Made by a program: the position numbers and the translations under genes. From Rhodanobacteraceae bacterium (GTDB taxonomy: Bacteria; Pseudomonadota; Gammaproteobacteria; Xanthomonadales; SZUA-5), in contig JACKOW010000015.1 of the NCBI GenBank assembly GCA_024234055.1, positions 49,367 to 113,366 of the forward strand: a DNA stretch of 64,000 bases. Reading direction: 5' to 3'. Positions 29,121-37,722 of the stretch are shown piece by piece. The number at the start of each line of letters is the position of its first letter. Positions within the stretch are counted from its first letter, which is position 1. Under the pieces are notes generated by a model that saw nothing but the letters and a program-made list of their open reading frames with translations, did no database searches and had not been told where the DNA came from.

Positions 29121-30374
29121 TCAGACCACCGCTGCCAGCTTGAAGATCGGCAGGTACATGCCGATGACCATGCCGCCCACCAGCACGCCGATGATCACCA
29201 TGATGAAGGGTTCGAGCAGGCTGGACAGCGCATCGACCGCGTTCTCGACTTCCTGCTCATAAAACTCCGCTGCCTTGATCAGCATGGTATCCAGAGCACC
29301 GGATTCCTCGCCAATGGCGGTCATCTGCACCACCATCAGCGGAAAGATATTCTGCTGACGCATGGCCAGATTGAGCTGATGGCCGACCGAAACGTCTTCC
29401 TTCACGCGTTGGGTGGCCTCATCGTAGATGATGTTGCCGGTTGCGCCGGCCACGGTTTCCAGCGCCTCCACCAAGGGCACGCCGGCTCGGAAGGTGATTG
29501 CCAGGGTGCGTGCAAAGCGCGCCACCGCGGAATTGTGCAGGATCTGCCCCAGCACTGGCATCTTCAACATCATTCGGTCGATCAGTCGCGCGAAATTGCG
29601 AGAGCGTCGCAGCGCCGTGGTGAATCCGAACAGCGAACCGCCGATGATCACCACAACCAACCACCAATAGTCCACCATGAAGTTGGACGCGCCCACGATC
29701 ATCTTGGTGAAGGCTGGCAAATCGGCGCCGAAGCTCTTGAACACAGCCTCGAATTGCGGCACGACGTAGATCAGGATGATTGACGACACGATGATGGCGA
29801 CCGCGATGACCGCCAGTGGATAGAACAAGGCTTTCTTGATCTTGCCCTTGAGGGATTCGATGTTTTCCTTGTAGGTGGCGACGGTGTCCAGTACCACGTC
29901 GAGCACACCGGCCGATTCGCCGGCACGGACCAGATTGACATAGAGCTCGTCAAAATACGCCGGAAACTTGTTGATGGCTTCCGACAGTGCGGAACCACCC
30001 TCGATGTCGGTCTTGACCGCGGTCAGCATGTCCTTGAGGCGTGGATTGTTCTGTCCGCCCGCGATCATCTCGAAGCTCTGAACCAGCGGTACGCCGGCTT
30101 TCATCATCGTCGCCAACTGCCGGCTGACCACGGCGATATCGCGCGGCTTGATGGTTGCTCCGGAGGAGCCGAAGATGGAGTTCTTCTTTTGCGCGATCTT
30201 GGTGGCATTGATGCCCTGCTTGCGCAGGTGTGCCTTGACCAGATTGGCGTTCTTGCCGAGCTCCTCGCCGCGCAGCTTGTGCCCGCGCTTGTCGGTGCCT
30301 TCCCATTTGAAGGTCTGCAACTCGCCCAAGCCTCGGTTGGTCGGAGCCTTTGCGCGTGCTGTCGCCGTTGCCAT
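29121..30374 (-). CDS. pilC: Type IV pilus inner-membrane platform protein PilC
   Basis: 417 aa with two T2SSF repeats: first at about 75-200 (RQLATMMKAGVPLVQSFEMI), second at about 275-400 (ARTLAITFRAGVPLVEALETV), each followed by membrane helices. It couples the ATPases PilB/PilT to pilin assembly. Four nt after pilB. Confidence 0.96.
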   Translation of the reverse strand: MATATARAKAPTNRGLGELQTFKWEGTDKRGHKLRGEELGKNANLVKAHLRKQGINATKIAQKKNSIFGSSGATIKPRDIAVVSRQLATMMKAGVPLVQSFEMIAGGQNNPRLKDMLTAVKTDIEGGSALSEAINKFPAYFDELYVNLVRAGESAGVLDVVLDTVATYKENIESLKGKIKKALFYPLAVIAVAIIVSSIILIYVVPQFEAVFKSFGADLPAFTKMIVGASNFMVDYWWLVVVIIGGSLFGFTTALRRSRNFARLIDRMMLKMPVLGQILHNSAVARFARTLAITFRAGVPLVEALETVAGATGNIIYDEATQRVKEDVSVGHQLNLAMRQQNIFPLMVVQMTAIGEESGALDTMLIKAAEFYEQEVENAVDALSSLLEPFIMVIIGVLVGGMVIGMYLPIFKLAAVV

Positions 30375-30378
30375 GGTT

Positions 30379-32112
30379 CTAGTCCTTGGTGACGCGGTTC
30401 ATTTCGGCCAGCGAGATCATACCAGCCTTGGCCTTCATCAAAGCCGATCGGCGCAGGTCCGGTATGCCTGATGCGTGCGCCGCTTCACCAATCTGGATGG
30501 CATTGCCACCGCCCAGGATGATGCGTGCGATATCTTCCGACAGCGGCATGACCTGATAGATGCCGGTGCGGCCCTTGTAGCCTTCATTGCAGCTGCCGCA
30601 GCCCACGGGCTCGTACAGCTGCATGTTGGCGATGTCTTCCTCGGTGAAGCCCTCCGCCAGAAGCGCATGCGTGGGGAGCGAAACCTGACGCTTGCAGTCA
30701 TGCAGGCGACGGGCCAGGCGCTGGGCGATCACCAGCGTGACTGCCGAGGTGATGTTGAAGGGCGCAATGCCCATGTTCATCAGGCGCGCAATGGTCTGTG
30801 GTGCGTCGTTGGTATGCAGCGTGGACAGCACCATATGACCGGTCTGCGCGGCCTTGATCGCGATCTCGGCGGTCTCCAGGTCGCGGATCTCGCCGACCAT
30901 GATCACGTCGGGATCCTGGCGCAGGAAGGAGCGCAGGGCGGCCGCGAAGGTCATGCCGGCCTTGATGTTCATCTGCACCTGGTTGATCCCGGTCACGCGG
31001 ATTTCAACCGGATCTTCAGCCGTCGAGATATTGCGCTCGTCGGTATTGAGGATATTCAGTGCCGTATACAGGGAAACCGTCTTGCCACTGCCGGTAGGGC
31101 CGGTGACGAGGACCATGCCATAGGGTTTGGCGATGGCGCCGAGAAACAGCGCTTTCTGGTCTTCTTCATAACCCAGCTTGTCGATGCCCAGTTTGGCGGC
31201 GGAACCGTCGAGAATACGCAGCACGACCTTTTCGCCAAACAGCGTGGGACAGGTGCTGACCCGGAAATCGACGGCCTTGGTCTTGGACAGGTTGAGCTTG
31301 ATTCGACCGTCCTGCGGTACGCGCTTTTCGGCAATGTCCAGCGCCGACATCACCTTCAGGCGCGCGGCCATGCGTGCACTCAACTTGACCGGCGCAGACG
31401 CCACCTGGCGCAGGATGCCGTCCATGCGGAAGCGCACCCGATAGGCGTGTTCGTAGGGCTCGAAATGGATATCCGAAGCGCCGCGCTTGATGGCGTCGAC
31501 CAGCACCTTGTTGATGAAGCGAACCACCGGTGTGTCGTCATTGCCCTGGACATCGACGCCCGACGACGAGCCGCCCTCCATGTCATCGTCGCCACCCTGA
31601 ACGTCCAGGTTCTCCAGGCCTTCGTCATCGTCCATGCCTTCGGCAATGGTGTCGCCCTGTGACATGGCCTGCTCGATCAGGCGGGTCAGCGTGTTGTCGT
31701 CGACGATGATGGGTTCGACCAGGGTCTTGGACTGGAACTTGATCTCCTCCAGTGCCCGGTCATTGGTTGGATCGGCAATGCCGATGAACATGCGATTGCC
31801 GCGCCGGAACAGCGGCACCGCGCGATGCTTCTCGATCAACGCCTGCTCGATCGACCGGATCGGTGCGATCTTCAGATCTACCGCCAGAGCGTCGAACAAG
31901 GGCACGCCGAATTCCTGACTGGCCGCTGCTGCGGTGGCCTTGGGGTCAGCCAGGCCGTTCTCGATCAGATAGGCGATCAGTGAAACCCGTTGCTTGGATG
32001 AGGCTTCAGAGGCCTTGCGCGCGTCAGCTTCGGACAGCGCGCCTTCCGCGACCAGTCGGCGAGCGACACCCGATAATCCGGACAGCGTGGTGGATTGTGG
32101 ATTGCTTGCCAT
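30379..32112 (-). CDS. pilB: Type IV pilus assembly ATPase PilB
   Basis: 577 aa hexameric ATPase driving pilus extension. N-terminal MshEN-like domain (1-~150), Walker A GPTGSGKT, Asp box, Walker B DPDVIMVGEIRD and His box LSTLHTNDAPQT. Near the C-terminus the zinc site is unusual: the second pair is intact (CGSC) but the first reads HDC, with one Cys instead of a CxxC. pilA is not adjacent on either side. Confidence 0.96.
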   Translation of the reverse strand: MASNPQSTTLSGLSGVARRLVAEGALSEADARKASEASSKQRVSLIAYLIENGLADPKATAAAASQEFGVPLFDALAVDLKIAPIRSIEQALIEKHRAVPLFRRGNRMFIGIADPTNDRALEEIKFQSKTLVEPIIVDDNTLTRLIEQAMSQGDTIAEGMDDDEGLENLDVQGGDDDMEGGSSSGVDVQGNDDTPVVRFINKVLVDAIKRGASDIHFEPYEHAYRVRFRMDGILRQVASAPVKLSARMAARLKVMSALDIAEKRVPQDGRIKLNLSKTKAVDFRVSTCPTLFGEKVVLRILDGSAAKLGIDKLGYEEDQKALFLGAIAKPYGMVLVTGPTGSGKTVSLYTALNILNTDERNISTAEDPVEIRVTGINQVQMNIKAGMTFAAALRSFLRQDPDVIMVGEIRDLETAEIAIKAAQTGHMVLSTLHTNDAPQTIARLMNMGIAPFNITSAVTLVIAQRLARRLHDCKRQVSLPTHALLAEGFTEEDIANMQLYEPVGCGSCNEGYKGRTGIYQVMPLSEDIARIILGGGNAIQIGEAAHASGIPDLRRSALMKAKAGMISLAEMNRVTKD

Positions 32113-32659
32113 GGGTCGGACACAACCTCAGAAGACTTCTGCGGAATGTATCGCAAGCCTCGGAAGTTCGAAAGTGGTGGTGTGTTGCGGTAACGGGAAT
32201 CCGGCGTCGGAAAACGCCGCTTCCCGAGCCGACGAGCGGGCCTGGACGACAGCACTGATCCCTGGGTTGATCGCCGGGATCGTCCGATCTCGAGCCTTGA
32301 ACGCTGTCTGAATCTGTCTCGAACCACTGGTTGACGGCAATGGCGCAGTCTGCGAAAAGCAGAAGGCGGCAGCCGGATCAGGCCCGTTGGCGATCGGCTT
32401 ATTGATTGTTTACCTCGCTATCGATGGCAGTTGGTTTGCGTTCAGCAACATTTGCCCGCATTCCGCCACACGCATTATGGTGGCTGCCGCGGTCGGAGTC
32501 TGAATATTTCCTTTGCCTTCAACAAGCTGGACGCAAAAAACCTGCCTTGCTGATGGCTGAATCAGAAGTTCGCAACGAGTGCCGTTAGTTCTGTCTAAAT
32601 GTGACCGATGACCTTCGGCATTGTCAGGGGAACTTCGTTTGCGGCAACCTATCTATGGG
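32113..32659. other. Non-coding region upstream of pilB
   Basis: About 550 bp with no convincing gene. A 60-codon frame at 32406-32588 has no SD and no family resemblance. Base composition is lower in GC than neighbours. The pilB promoter must lie here; I could not pick out a sigma-54 GG-N10-GC match with confidence. TTCTATTTTT belongs to the next feature. Confidence 0.4.
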
Positions 32660-32661
32660 TT

Positions 32662-32794
32662 CGGGCTGACACAGCTCGGCCCGGTTCACTCCTCCCCCAA
32701 TAGTGAACCTTCAAAGTGGAGACTGGACATCCCCATCCGTCTCTACGGCCCCCAGGCCCCGGGCGCTCCCCAACGTCCGGGGCCTTCTATTTTT
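32662..32794 (+). ncRNA. Candidate C-rich-loop small RNA (sX13-like)
   Basis: Three hairpins in a row. H1: GGTTCAC (32683-32689) with GTGAACC (32703-32709), loop TCCTCCCCCAATA. H2: GAGAC-T-GG with CC-GTCTC (about 32719-32743), loop ACATCCCCAT. H3: GGCCCCGG (32755-32762) with CCGGGGCC (32777-32784), loop GCGCTCCCCAACGT, followed by TTCTATTTTT, a good rho-independent terminator. Each loop exposes CCCC or CTCCCC. The Xanthomonas sRNA sX13 is described with C-rich hairpin loops that pair with G-rich ribosome-binding regions. A TATCTAT at 32650 may be the -10; no good -35. The 5' end is a guess. Confidence 0.6.
32755..32794 (+). terminator. Rho-independent terminator of the candidate sRNA
   Basis: 8-bp GC-only stem (GGCCCCGG/CCGGGGCC) followed by TTCTATTTTT. 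It lies 64 nt upstream of the next gene's ATG, so it ends a transcript that is not that gene. Confidence 0.8.
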
Positions 32795-32858
32795 GGTCCA
32801 TCGAACTTGCGGAGTGGGTTCGACGGCATCAATAGTGTGGCCTGACACGGGGGAGCCG

Positions 32859-34544
32859 ATGCCCAAGCCTGTGACACTGCTGACGCTGTCCCTGATCTGG
32901 TCTTCCCTCGTGGTATGGCCGGGCGGATCAGAGGCGCTCAAGGTGACTGGAATCGCGCTGGCGAGCGCATGGTTGATTCCCTGGATCCAGATTTCCACCC
33001 GGCGCAGGGCGCTTTGGCCATTGCTCGGAGTGATGATGGCTGCACTGGCTGCTGCACTGCTGGCATTGGAGCCTTCCGCGGCACTGATCGGATCGCACGC
33101 GCGCGCACAAGGGCTGTTGATCGCCATGGCTGTGGTCATCCTGGCCCTGGCTGCCAGTACCTGCACCGAGGCCGAGCGCTGCCTGCTCTATCGCCGTGCG
33201 GCGCTGCTGGGCGCTGCCGTCTCGACCTATGCCCTGCTGCAGCGCGTCGGACTGGATCCGATTCATTGGGATACACCCACGGATCATCGCCCGGCGGCGA
33301 CGCTGGGCAATGCCACGACCCTCGCCGGATGGCTCATTCTGCTGTTGCCGTCTTCGCTGCTGAATCTGCGCTCGGGCGCGAGCCGGCTGTGGTGGATTCC
33401 GGTTGGCCTGCAACTGACCGCGCTGTTGCTCACCCAGTCTCGAAGCGCTGTGCTGGCGTTGACGCTGGCCGGACTGGCGCTGTGGCTGTTGTGGAATCCA
33501 CGCCGGCTCAGGCTGGGCGTGCCGCTGCTGCTGATGCTGCTGTTGGCCGCCGTCGTGCTGGCGGCTTGGCGGCCGGCTTCGCTTCATGATCGGGCTTATC
33601 TGTGGCGCATCGCGGCACAGGCGCTGACCGACCCCCAACCGGTGTTGGATGCCCAGGGCCAATCTGATCGCCGTCCGGCACTGCGCCCGTGGTTCGGGTA
33701 CGGGCCAGACCAACAGCAGTCTGCGCTCGACAATGTCGGCAGGGCCGGCACGGGCGCGCGTTCCGAGGCGCTGTCATGGGCGGCTGACCGTGCGCATCAG
33801 GGCCTGCTCGATGGCTTGCTGGAGACCGGATTGTTCGGCCTGGTGTCCAGTCTGATCTTGATCTGGGCCGTGGCCTGCGCGCTGCGGCGTGGTCTCGACG
33901 TCGGGGGCAGCAGACGCCAGGAAGCCGCGGCACTGGGACTGGCGCTGGCCGCATGGTTGCTGCATCTGCAGGCGAGTTTCGCGCTCAGCGGCGACCGCAG
34001 CCTGGCCTGGGTGTGGATCGGCTGCGCCTTGGGGCTGGTCGGCAACCCGGGCAGAACGAGTGACGCTTCCGTCCCTGGGCTGGTCCCACGGTTCGGTGGA
34101 ATGCGGATGCCGGTGATGGGCCTGTTGCTGCTGGGCGCGCTGGCGGCGGCGCAGTGGCTGCCGGCACGGCTGCAGCAGCAGTTGGCGCCGGCCCTGGCCT
34201 CGCAGAACGAGTTTGTCGCCGGGCAGCAGCACTATCTGCAGGCGCTGGCAGCGGCGCCCGGCGAAAGTGCGGCCCTGTTGCGAGCTTCTGCGCAGGCGTT
34301 CGAGCGTGCCGCCGAGCTGCGTCCGCATGACCGCGACGCCGCCTTTGCGGCGGCCAGTGCCTGGGTGGAAACGGCGGCGGCCGCAGCCGACCCGGTAGCC
34401 ATGGAACGAGCTCACCTGCGCACGGCGCAACTTCAACAGAGTGCGCGTGGCGACCCTCGGCTGGCGCCGTTGACACAGCGCGTCAGCGCCGTGGAAGCTC
34501 AGCTGCGCAGTGGCGACCCGTCGCTCCCACCAAGCATACGGTAA
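32859..34544 (+). CDS. O-antigen ligase / Wzy-like membrane protein
   Basis: 561 aa with about 12 membrane helices and a periplasmic loop holding WFGYGPDQQQS, in the style of the Wzy_C/O-antigen ligase family (LLTQSRSAVLALTLAGLALW is a typical segment). Residues ~455-550 are alpha-helical repeats rich in Ala (HYLQALAAAPGESAALLRAS), TPR-like. Members ligate or polymerise undecaprenyl-linked glycans; some next to pilin genes glycosylate pilin. ATG at 32859 has GGGGGAG just upstream. The last ~7 codons (SLPPSIR) and the stop lie in a dispersed repeat module. Confidence 0.75.
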   Translation: MPKPVTLLTLSLIWSSLVVWPGGSEALKVTGIALASAWLIPWIQISTRRRALWPLLGVMMAALAAALLALEPSAALIGSHARAQGLLIAMAVVILALAASTCTEAERCLLYRRAALLGAAVSTYALLQRVGLDPIHWDTPTDHRPAATLGNATTLAGWLILLLPSSLLNLRSGASRLWWIPVGLQLTALLLTQSRSAVLALTLAGLALWLLWNPRRLRLGVPLLLMLLLAAVVLAAWRPASLHDRAYLWRIAAQALTDPQPVLDAQGQSDRRPALRPWFGYGPDQQQSALDNVGRAGTGARSEALSWAADRAHQGLLDGLLETGLFGLVSSLILIWAVACALRRGLDVGGSRRQEAAALGLALAAWLLHLQASFALSGDRSLAWVWIGCALGLVGNPGRTSDASVPGLVPRFGGMRMPVMGLLLLGALAAAQWLPARLQQQLAPALASQNEFVAGQQHYLQALAAAPGESAALLRASAQAFERAAELRPHDRDAAFAAASAWVETAAAAADPVAMERAHLRTAQLQQSARGDPRLAPLTQRVSAVEAQLRSGDPSLPPSIR

Positions 34545-34689
34545 GCCATTGATTTGAGGGCACGAGGGCGAGAGGGCACGAGAGCACGCAAGATCAAGAA
34601 GTCGCGGTGAGGCCGCCTTTGCGCGCCCTCGCGCCCTCCCATGTTTGATGCGCGAATAGGCGCGCCGCCAGGGGCGACCGGGACTCTCA
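34523..34689. repeat. Composite intergenic element A (left module, gagggca iterons, right module)
   Basis: Left module 34523-34555 (GCTCCCACCAAGCATACGG...) resembles 56111-56143. Then GAGGGCA-type units (about 34556-34590), a short spacer and the inverse GCCCTCGCGCCCTCCC (34625-34640). Right module 34644-34689 (TTTGATGCGCGAATAGGCGC...) matches 56323-56368 at 42 of 46 positions by my count. The rest of the gap up to 34795 holds nothing recognisable. Confidence 0.65.
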
Positions 34690-34795
34690 TGGTGATGACG
34701 GGGGGAGGGCGGCAACAACCGCTTTGGCTGCGCCGGAAGTTGACCGCTCGGCGCCGACACGGCACGCTTGCGCCCCCTTCTGCCTGCCACGACTC

Positions 34796-36508
34796 ATGGA
34801 TAGCGCCAATATCGCGTCCGCCCTGACGCGCATGGCGCGGGAACGGCCTCATCAGATCGCGATCTTTGTCCCCTGTGGCAGCGATATCGCCGGCCGACCC
34901 GCGCATACCCATCTGACCTATGCCCAGCTCGATGAGGAGTCGGATGCGATTGCCTGCGGCCTGGACAAGGTCGGCATCGGCAAGGGCGTGCGCACGGTGC
35001 TGATGGTGCGGCCGAGCGTCGAGCTGTTCGTGCTCATGTACGCCTTGTTCAAGGCTGGCGCGGTGCCGGTATTGATCGACCCCGGTATCGCGCGCACGGC
35101 GCTCAAGCAATGTCTGGCCGAAGCCGAGCCGCAGGCCTTCATCGGTATCCCGCTGGCGCATGCTGCGCGCGTGGCCCTGGGTTGGGGTCGCAAGACCATC
35201 CGCACCCTGGTCACCGTGGGTCCGCGCTTCATGTGGGGCGGCCACAGCTACGCTGAGTTGCTGAAGACCGGTCGCGAAGGCACCGACGCCCGTCATCGTT
35301 GCCCGGCGGTGCTGGCCGATACCCGCGAGGACGACCCGGCCGCCATCCTGTTCACGTCCGGATCGACCGGCGTGCCCAAGGGCGTGGTCTACCAGCATCG
35401 GCATTTCATGGCCCAGGTCGAGTTGCTGCGCGAGGCCTTCGACATCCAGCCGGGTGAGATCGATCTGCCCACCTTTCCCCCATTTGCCTTGTTTGATCCG
35501 GCGCTCGGCATGACCACGGTCATTCCGGAAATGGATCCGACCCGGCCGGCCATGGCTGATCCCGGCAAGCTGATCCAGACCATCCACGATTTCGGCGTGA
35601 CCAATCTGTTTGCCTCGCCGGCGTTGGTCAATGCCCTGTCGCGCTGGGGCGCGCCGCGCGGGGTCAAGTTACCGACACTCAAACGGGTGATCTCGGCGGG
35701 CGCGCCGGTGCCGGTGGCCGTGGTCGAGCGCATGCGCAAACTGCTGCCCGAGGGTGCCAGCCTGTGGACACCGTACGGCGCCACCGAATGCCTGCCAGTG
35801 GCGGTGGTCGAGGGCCGGGAATTGACCGAAGTGGCGCGAGCGCGCACCGAACAGGGTGCCGGTACACTGGTCGGACGTGTGGTGGCGCCCAATCAGGTGC
35901 GGATCATCCGCATCACCGATGACGCCGTTCCGGAGTGGAGCGATGATCTGCTGGTGCCGCCAGGCGTGGTGGGCGAGATCACCGTGGTCGGACCCACTGC
36001 CACCGAGCGCTATTTCAATCGACCCGACGCAGATCGAGTCGGCAAGATCCGCGACGGCGAGCGCACCGTGCATCGCATGGGTGATCTTGGTTACTTCGAC
36101 GAAGGCGGGTTGCTGTGGATGTGCGGACGACGCTCGCAGCGAGTCGAGGCCGAGGGTGGCCCGATCTGCACCGAACAGGTGGAACCGATCTTCAACACCC
36201 ATCCGCAGGTTTTCCGCACGGCGCTGGTGGGGCTGGGTGAGCAGGGGGCCGAAGAGCCGATCCTGATCGTGGAGCTGGAGCCTGGCGTCGGCCGCGAGCA
36301 GCAGGCGCGCATCACCGAGGAGCTGCTGCAGATCGCTACCCGCCACGCCCACACCCGAGGCATCCAGCGCGTGCTCTACTACCCGCGCTTTCCGGTCGAC
36401 ATTCGCCACAATGCCAAGATCGGTCGCGAGTACCTCAAGCGCTGGGCCGGCGAGCGGCTGGGCCTGCAGGTGCCCAAAGTGGCCATTGGAACGGAGCGGC
36501 AAGCGTGA
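34796..36508 (+). CDS. oleC: Olefin beta-lactone synthetase OleC
   Basis: 570 aa ANL-superfamily adenylating enzyme. OleC turns the 2-alkyl-3-hydroxyalkanoic acid made by OleA and OleD into a beta-lactone, which OleB decarboxylates to a long-chain olefin. The ATP-binding LFTSGSTGVPKGVVYQH is at about 186-202 and the A5 motif is TPYGATECLP; FALFDPALGMTTVIPEMDP is OleC-like. Identity as OleC rather than a general acyl-CoA ligase is supported by oleD downstream. oleA and oleB are not in the window. Start at the ATG preceding DSANIAS. Confidence 0.85.
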   Translation: MDSANIASALTRMARERPHQIAIFVPCGSDIAGRPAHTHLTYAQLDEESDAIACGLDKVGIGKGVRTVLMVRPSVELFVLMYALFKAGAVPVLIDPGIARTALKQCLAEAEPQAFIGIPLAHAARVALGWGRKTIRTLVTVGPRFMWGGHSYAELLKTGREGTDARHRCPAVLADTREDDPAAILFTSGSTGVPKGVVYQHRHFMAQVELLREAFDIQPGEIDLPTFPPFALFDPALGMTTVIPEMDPTRPAMADPGKLIQTIHDFGVTNLFASPALVNALSRWGAPRGVKLPTLKRVISAGAPVPVAVVERMRKLLPEGASLWTPYGATECLPVAVVEGRELTEVARARTEQGAGTLVGRVVAPNQVRIIRITDDAVPEWSDDLLVPPGVVGEITVVGPTATERYFNRPDADRVGKIRDGERTVHRMGDLGYFDEGGLLWMCGRRSQRVEAEGGPICTEQVEPIFNTHPQVFRTALVGLGEQGAEEPILIVELEPGVGREQQARITEELLQIATRHAHTRGIQRVLYYPRFPVDIRHNAKIGREYLKRWAGERLGLQVPKVAIGTERQA

Positions 36509-36510
36509 GT

Positions 36511-36690
36511 GACGGGGCACGGGGAAGGGGGTACGGGGCAGGGGAAAGGCAGGGTTCGTCGGACACCTGTGGGAGCGGCTTCAGCCGCGACTCCTTGTCG
36601 CGGGCAGAGCCCGCTCCCACAGCAGGCGAATCGGGCCGCGCTTCCGCTCTTGCTTTCCCCTGCCTCGTGCCCCGCGCCCCGTTCCCCGTC
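36511..36690. repeat. Nested inverted repeat between oleC and oleD: heptamer arms around a REP-like palindrome
   Basis: Outer arms of 38 nt: 36511-36548 (GACGGGG CACGGGG...) and 36653-36690, the latter in reverse complement reading GACGGGG AACGGGG CGCGGGG CACGAGG CAGGGGA; both end CAGGGGAAAG. Inside, CTGTGGGAGCGGCTTCAGCC (from 36567) pairs with GGGCAGAGCCCGCTCCCACAG region (36598-36622), a REP-like hairpin common in pseudomonads and xanthomonads. The element fills the whole oleC-oleD gap and the right arm ends 2 nt before the oleD ATG. Confidence 0.85.
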
Positions 36691-36692
36691 CC

Positions 36693-37694
36693 ATGAAGGC
36701 CCTCGTCACCGGCGGCGGCGGATTCCTGGGCGGAGCTATCTGCCGGGCGCTCATCGAGCAGGGCGATGAGGTGGTTGCCTTGCAGCGCTCTGACGCGCCC
36801 GAGCTCAGTGCCATGGGCGTGCGCGTCCATCAGGGTGACATCGGCGATGCCCAAACCGTCGCGGCCGCGTCGCGTCGCTGCGATCTGATCTTCCATGTGG
36901 CGGCCAAGGCCGGTCACTGGGGCAGCCATGCCGACTACCATCGGATCAATGTCCTCGGCACCCGCAATGTGCTCGCCGCCTGCCAGAAGCACGGCATCGG
37001 CAGACTGGTCTACACCTCCACCCCCAGCGTGGTCCACGAAGGTGGCGATCTGGAAGGGGTCGACGAGCGCGTGCCCTACGCCCGCCGCTTCCTCGCCCAC
37101 TATCCGCTAACCAAGTCCATCGCCGAGCGCGAAGTCATCGCCGCCAACGGCCCGGCGCTGGCCACCTGCGCGCTGCGGCCACATCTGATCTGGGGGCCCG
37201 GCGACAATCATCTGCTGCCGCGCATCATCGAGCGCGCCCGCGCCGGGCGGCTGCGCTTCGTCGGCAAACCCGGCAAGCGCATCGATGCCACCTACATCGA
37301 TAATGCCGCCCAAGCCCACTTGCAGGCCGCTGCTGCGCTGGCGCCCAAATCGGCCACGGCAGGCAATGCCTATTTCATCTCCAATGGCGAGCCGATCGCC
37401 ACCGAGGACATGATCAATCGCATGCTGGAATGCGCCGGTCTGGCGCCGGTGCATCGCCGCATCCCCTTCGGCCTGGCCTATGGGCTCGGTTTTACCCTGG
37501 AATCCGTCTACCGGTTGCTGCGTTTGTCCGGCGAGCCGATCATGACCCGCTTCCTGGCGGATCAGCTGGCGACGGCACACTGGTACGACATCAGCGCCGC
37601 CGAGCGTGATTTCGGCTATCGGCCCAAAGTCAGCATGGCGGAGGGCTTCGCCGCGCTGCGCCAGTCGCTGGAACAGCCGAGGCTGGACCCGTAG
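36693..37694 (+). CDS. oleD: 2-alkyl-3-oxoalkanoate reductase OleD
   Basis: 333 aa extended short-chain dehydrogenase. NAD(P)-binding TGGGGFLGG (6-14), catalytic YPLTK (Y137, K141), S109-T110 nearby. It reduces the beta-keto acid formed by OleA, giving the OleC substrate. The AKAGHWGSHADYHRIN segment is typical of the 3-beta-HSD/OleD group. ATG at 36693 gives a standard N-terminus; no SD, since the preceding bases are the C-rich heptamer arm. Confidence 0.85.
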   Translation: MKALVTGGGGFLGGAICRALIEQGDEVVALQRSDAPELSAMGVRVHQGDIGDAQTVAAASRRCDLIFHVAAKAGHWGSHADYHRINVLGTRNVLAACQKHGIGRLVYTSTPSVVHEGGDLEGVDERVPYARRFLAHYPLTKSIAEREVIAANGPALATCALRPHLIWGPGDNHLLPRIIERARAGRLRFVGKPGKRIDATYIDNAAQAHLQAAAALAPKSATAGNAYFISNGEPIATEDMINRMLECAGLAPVHRRIPFGLAYGLGFTLESVYRLLRLSGEPIMTRFLADQLATAHWYDISAAERDFGYRPKVSMAEGFAALRQSLEQPRLDP

Positions 37695-37722
37695 CTGTCG
37701 TAGGTCACTTTGGCCCGCAGGG

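Noticed and set aside
32406..32588. 60-aa open frame between pilB and the sRNA candidate
   Set aside because: No SD, no family resemblance, and length expected by chance.
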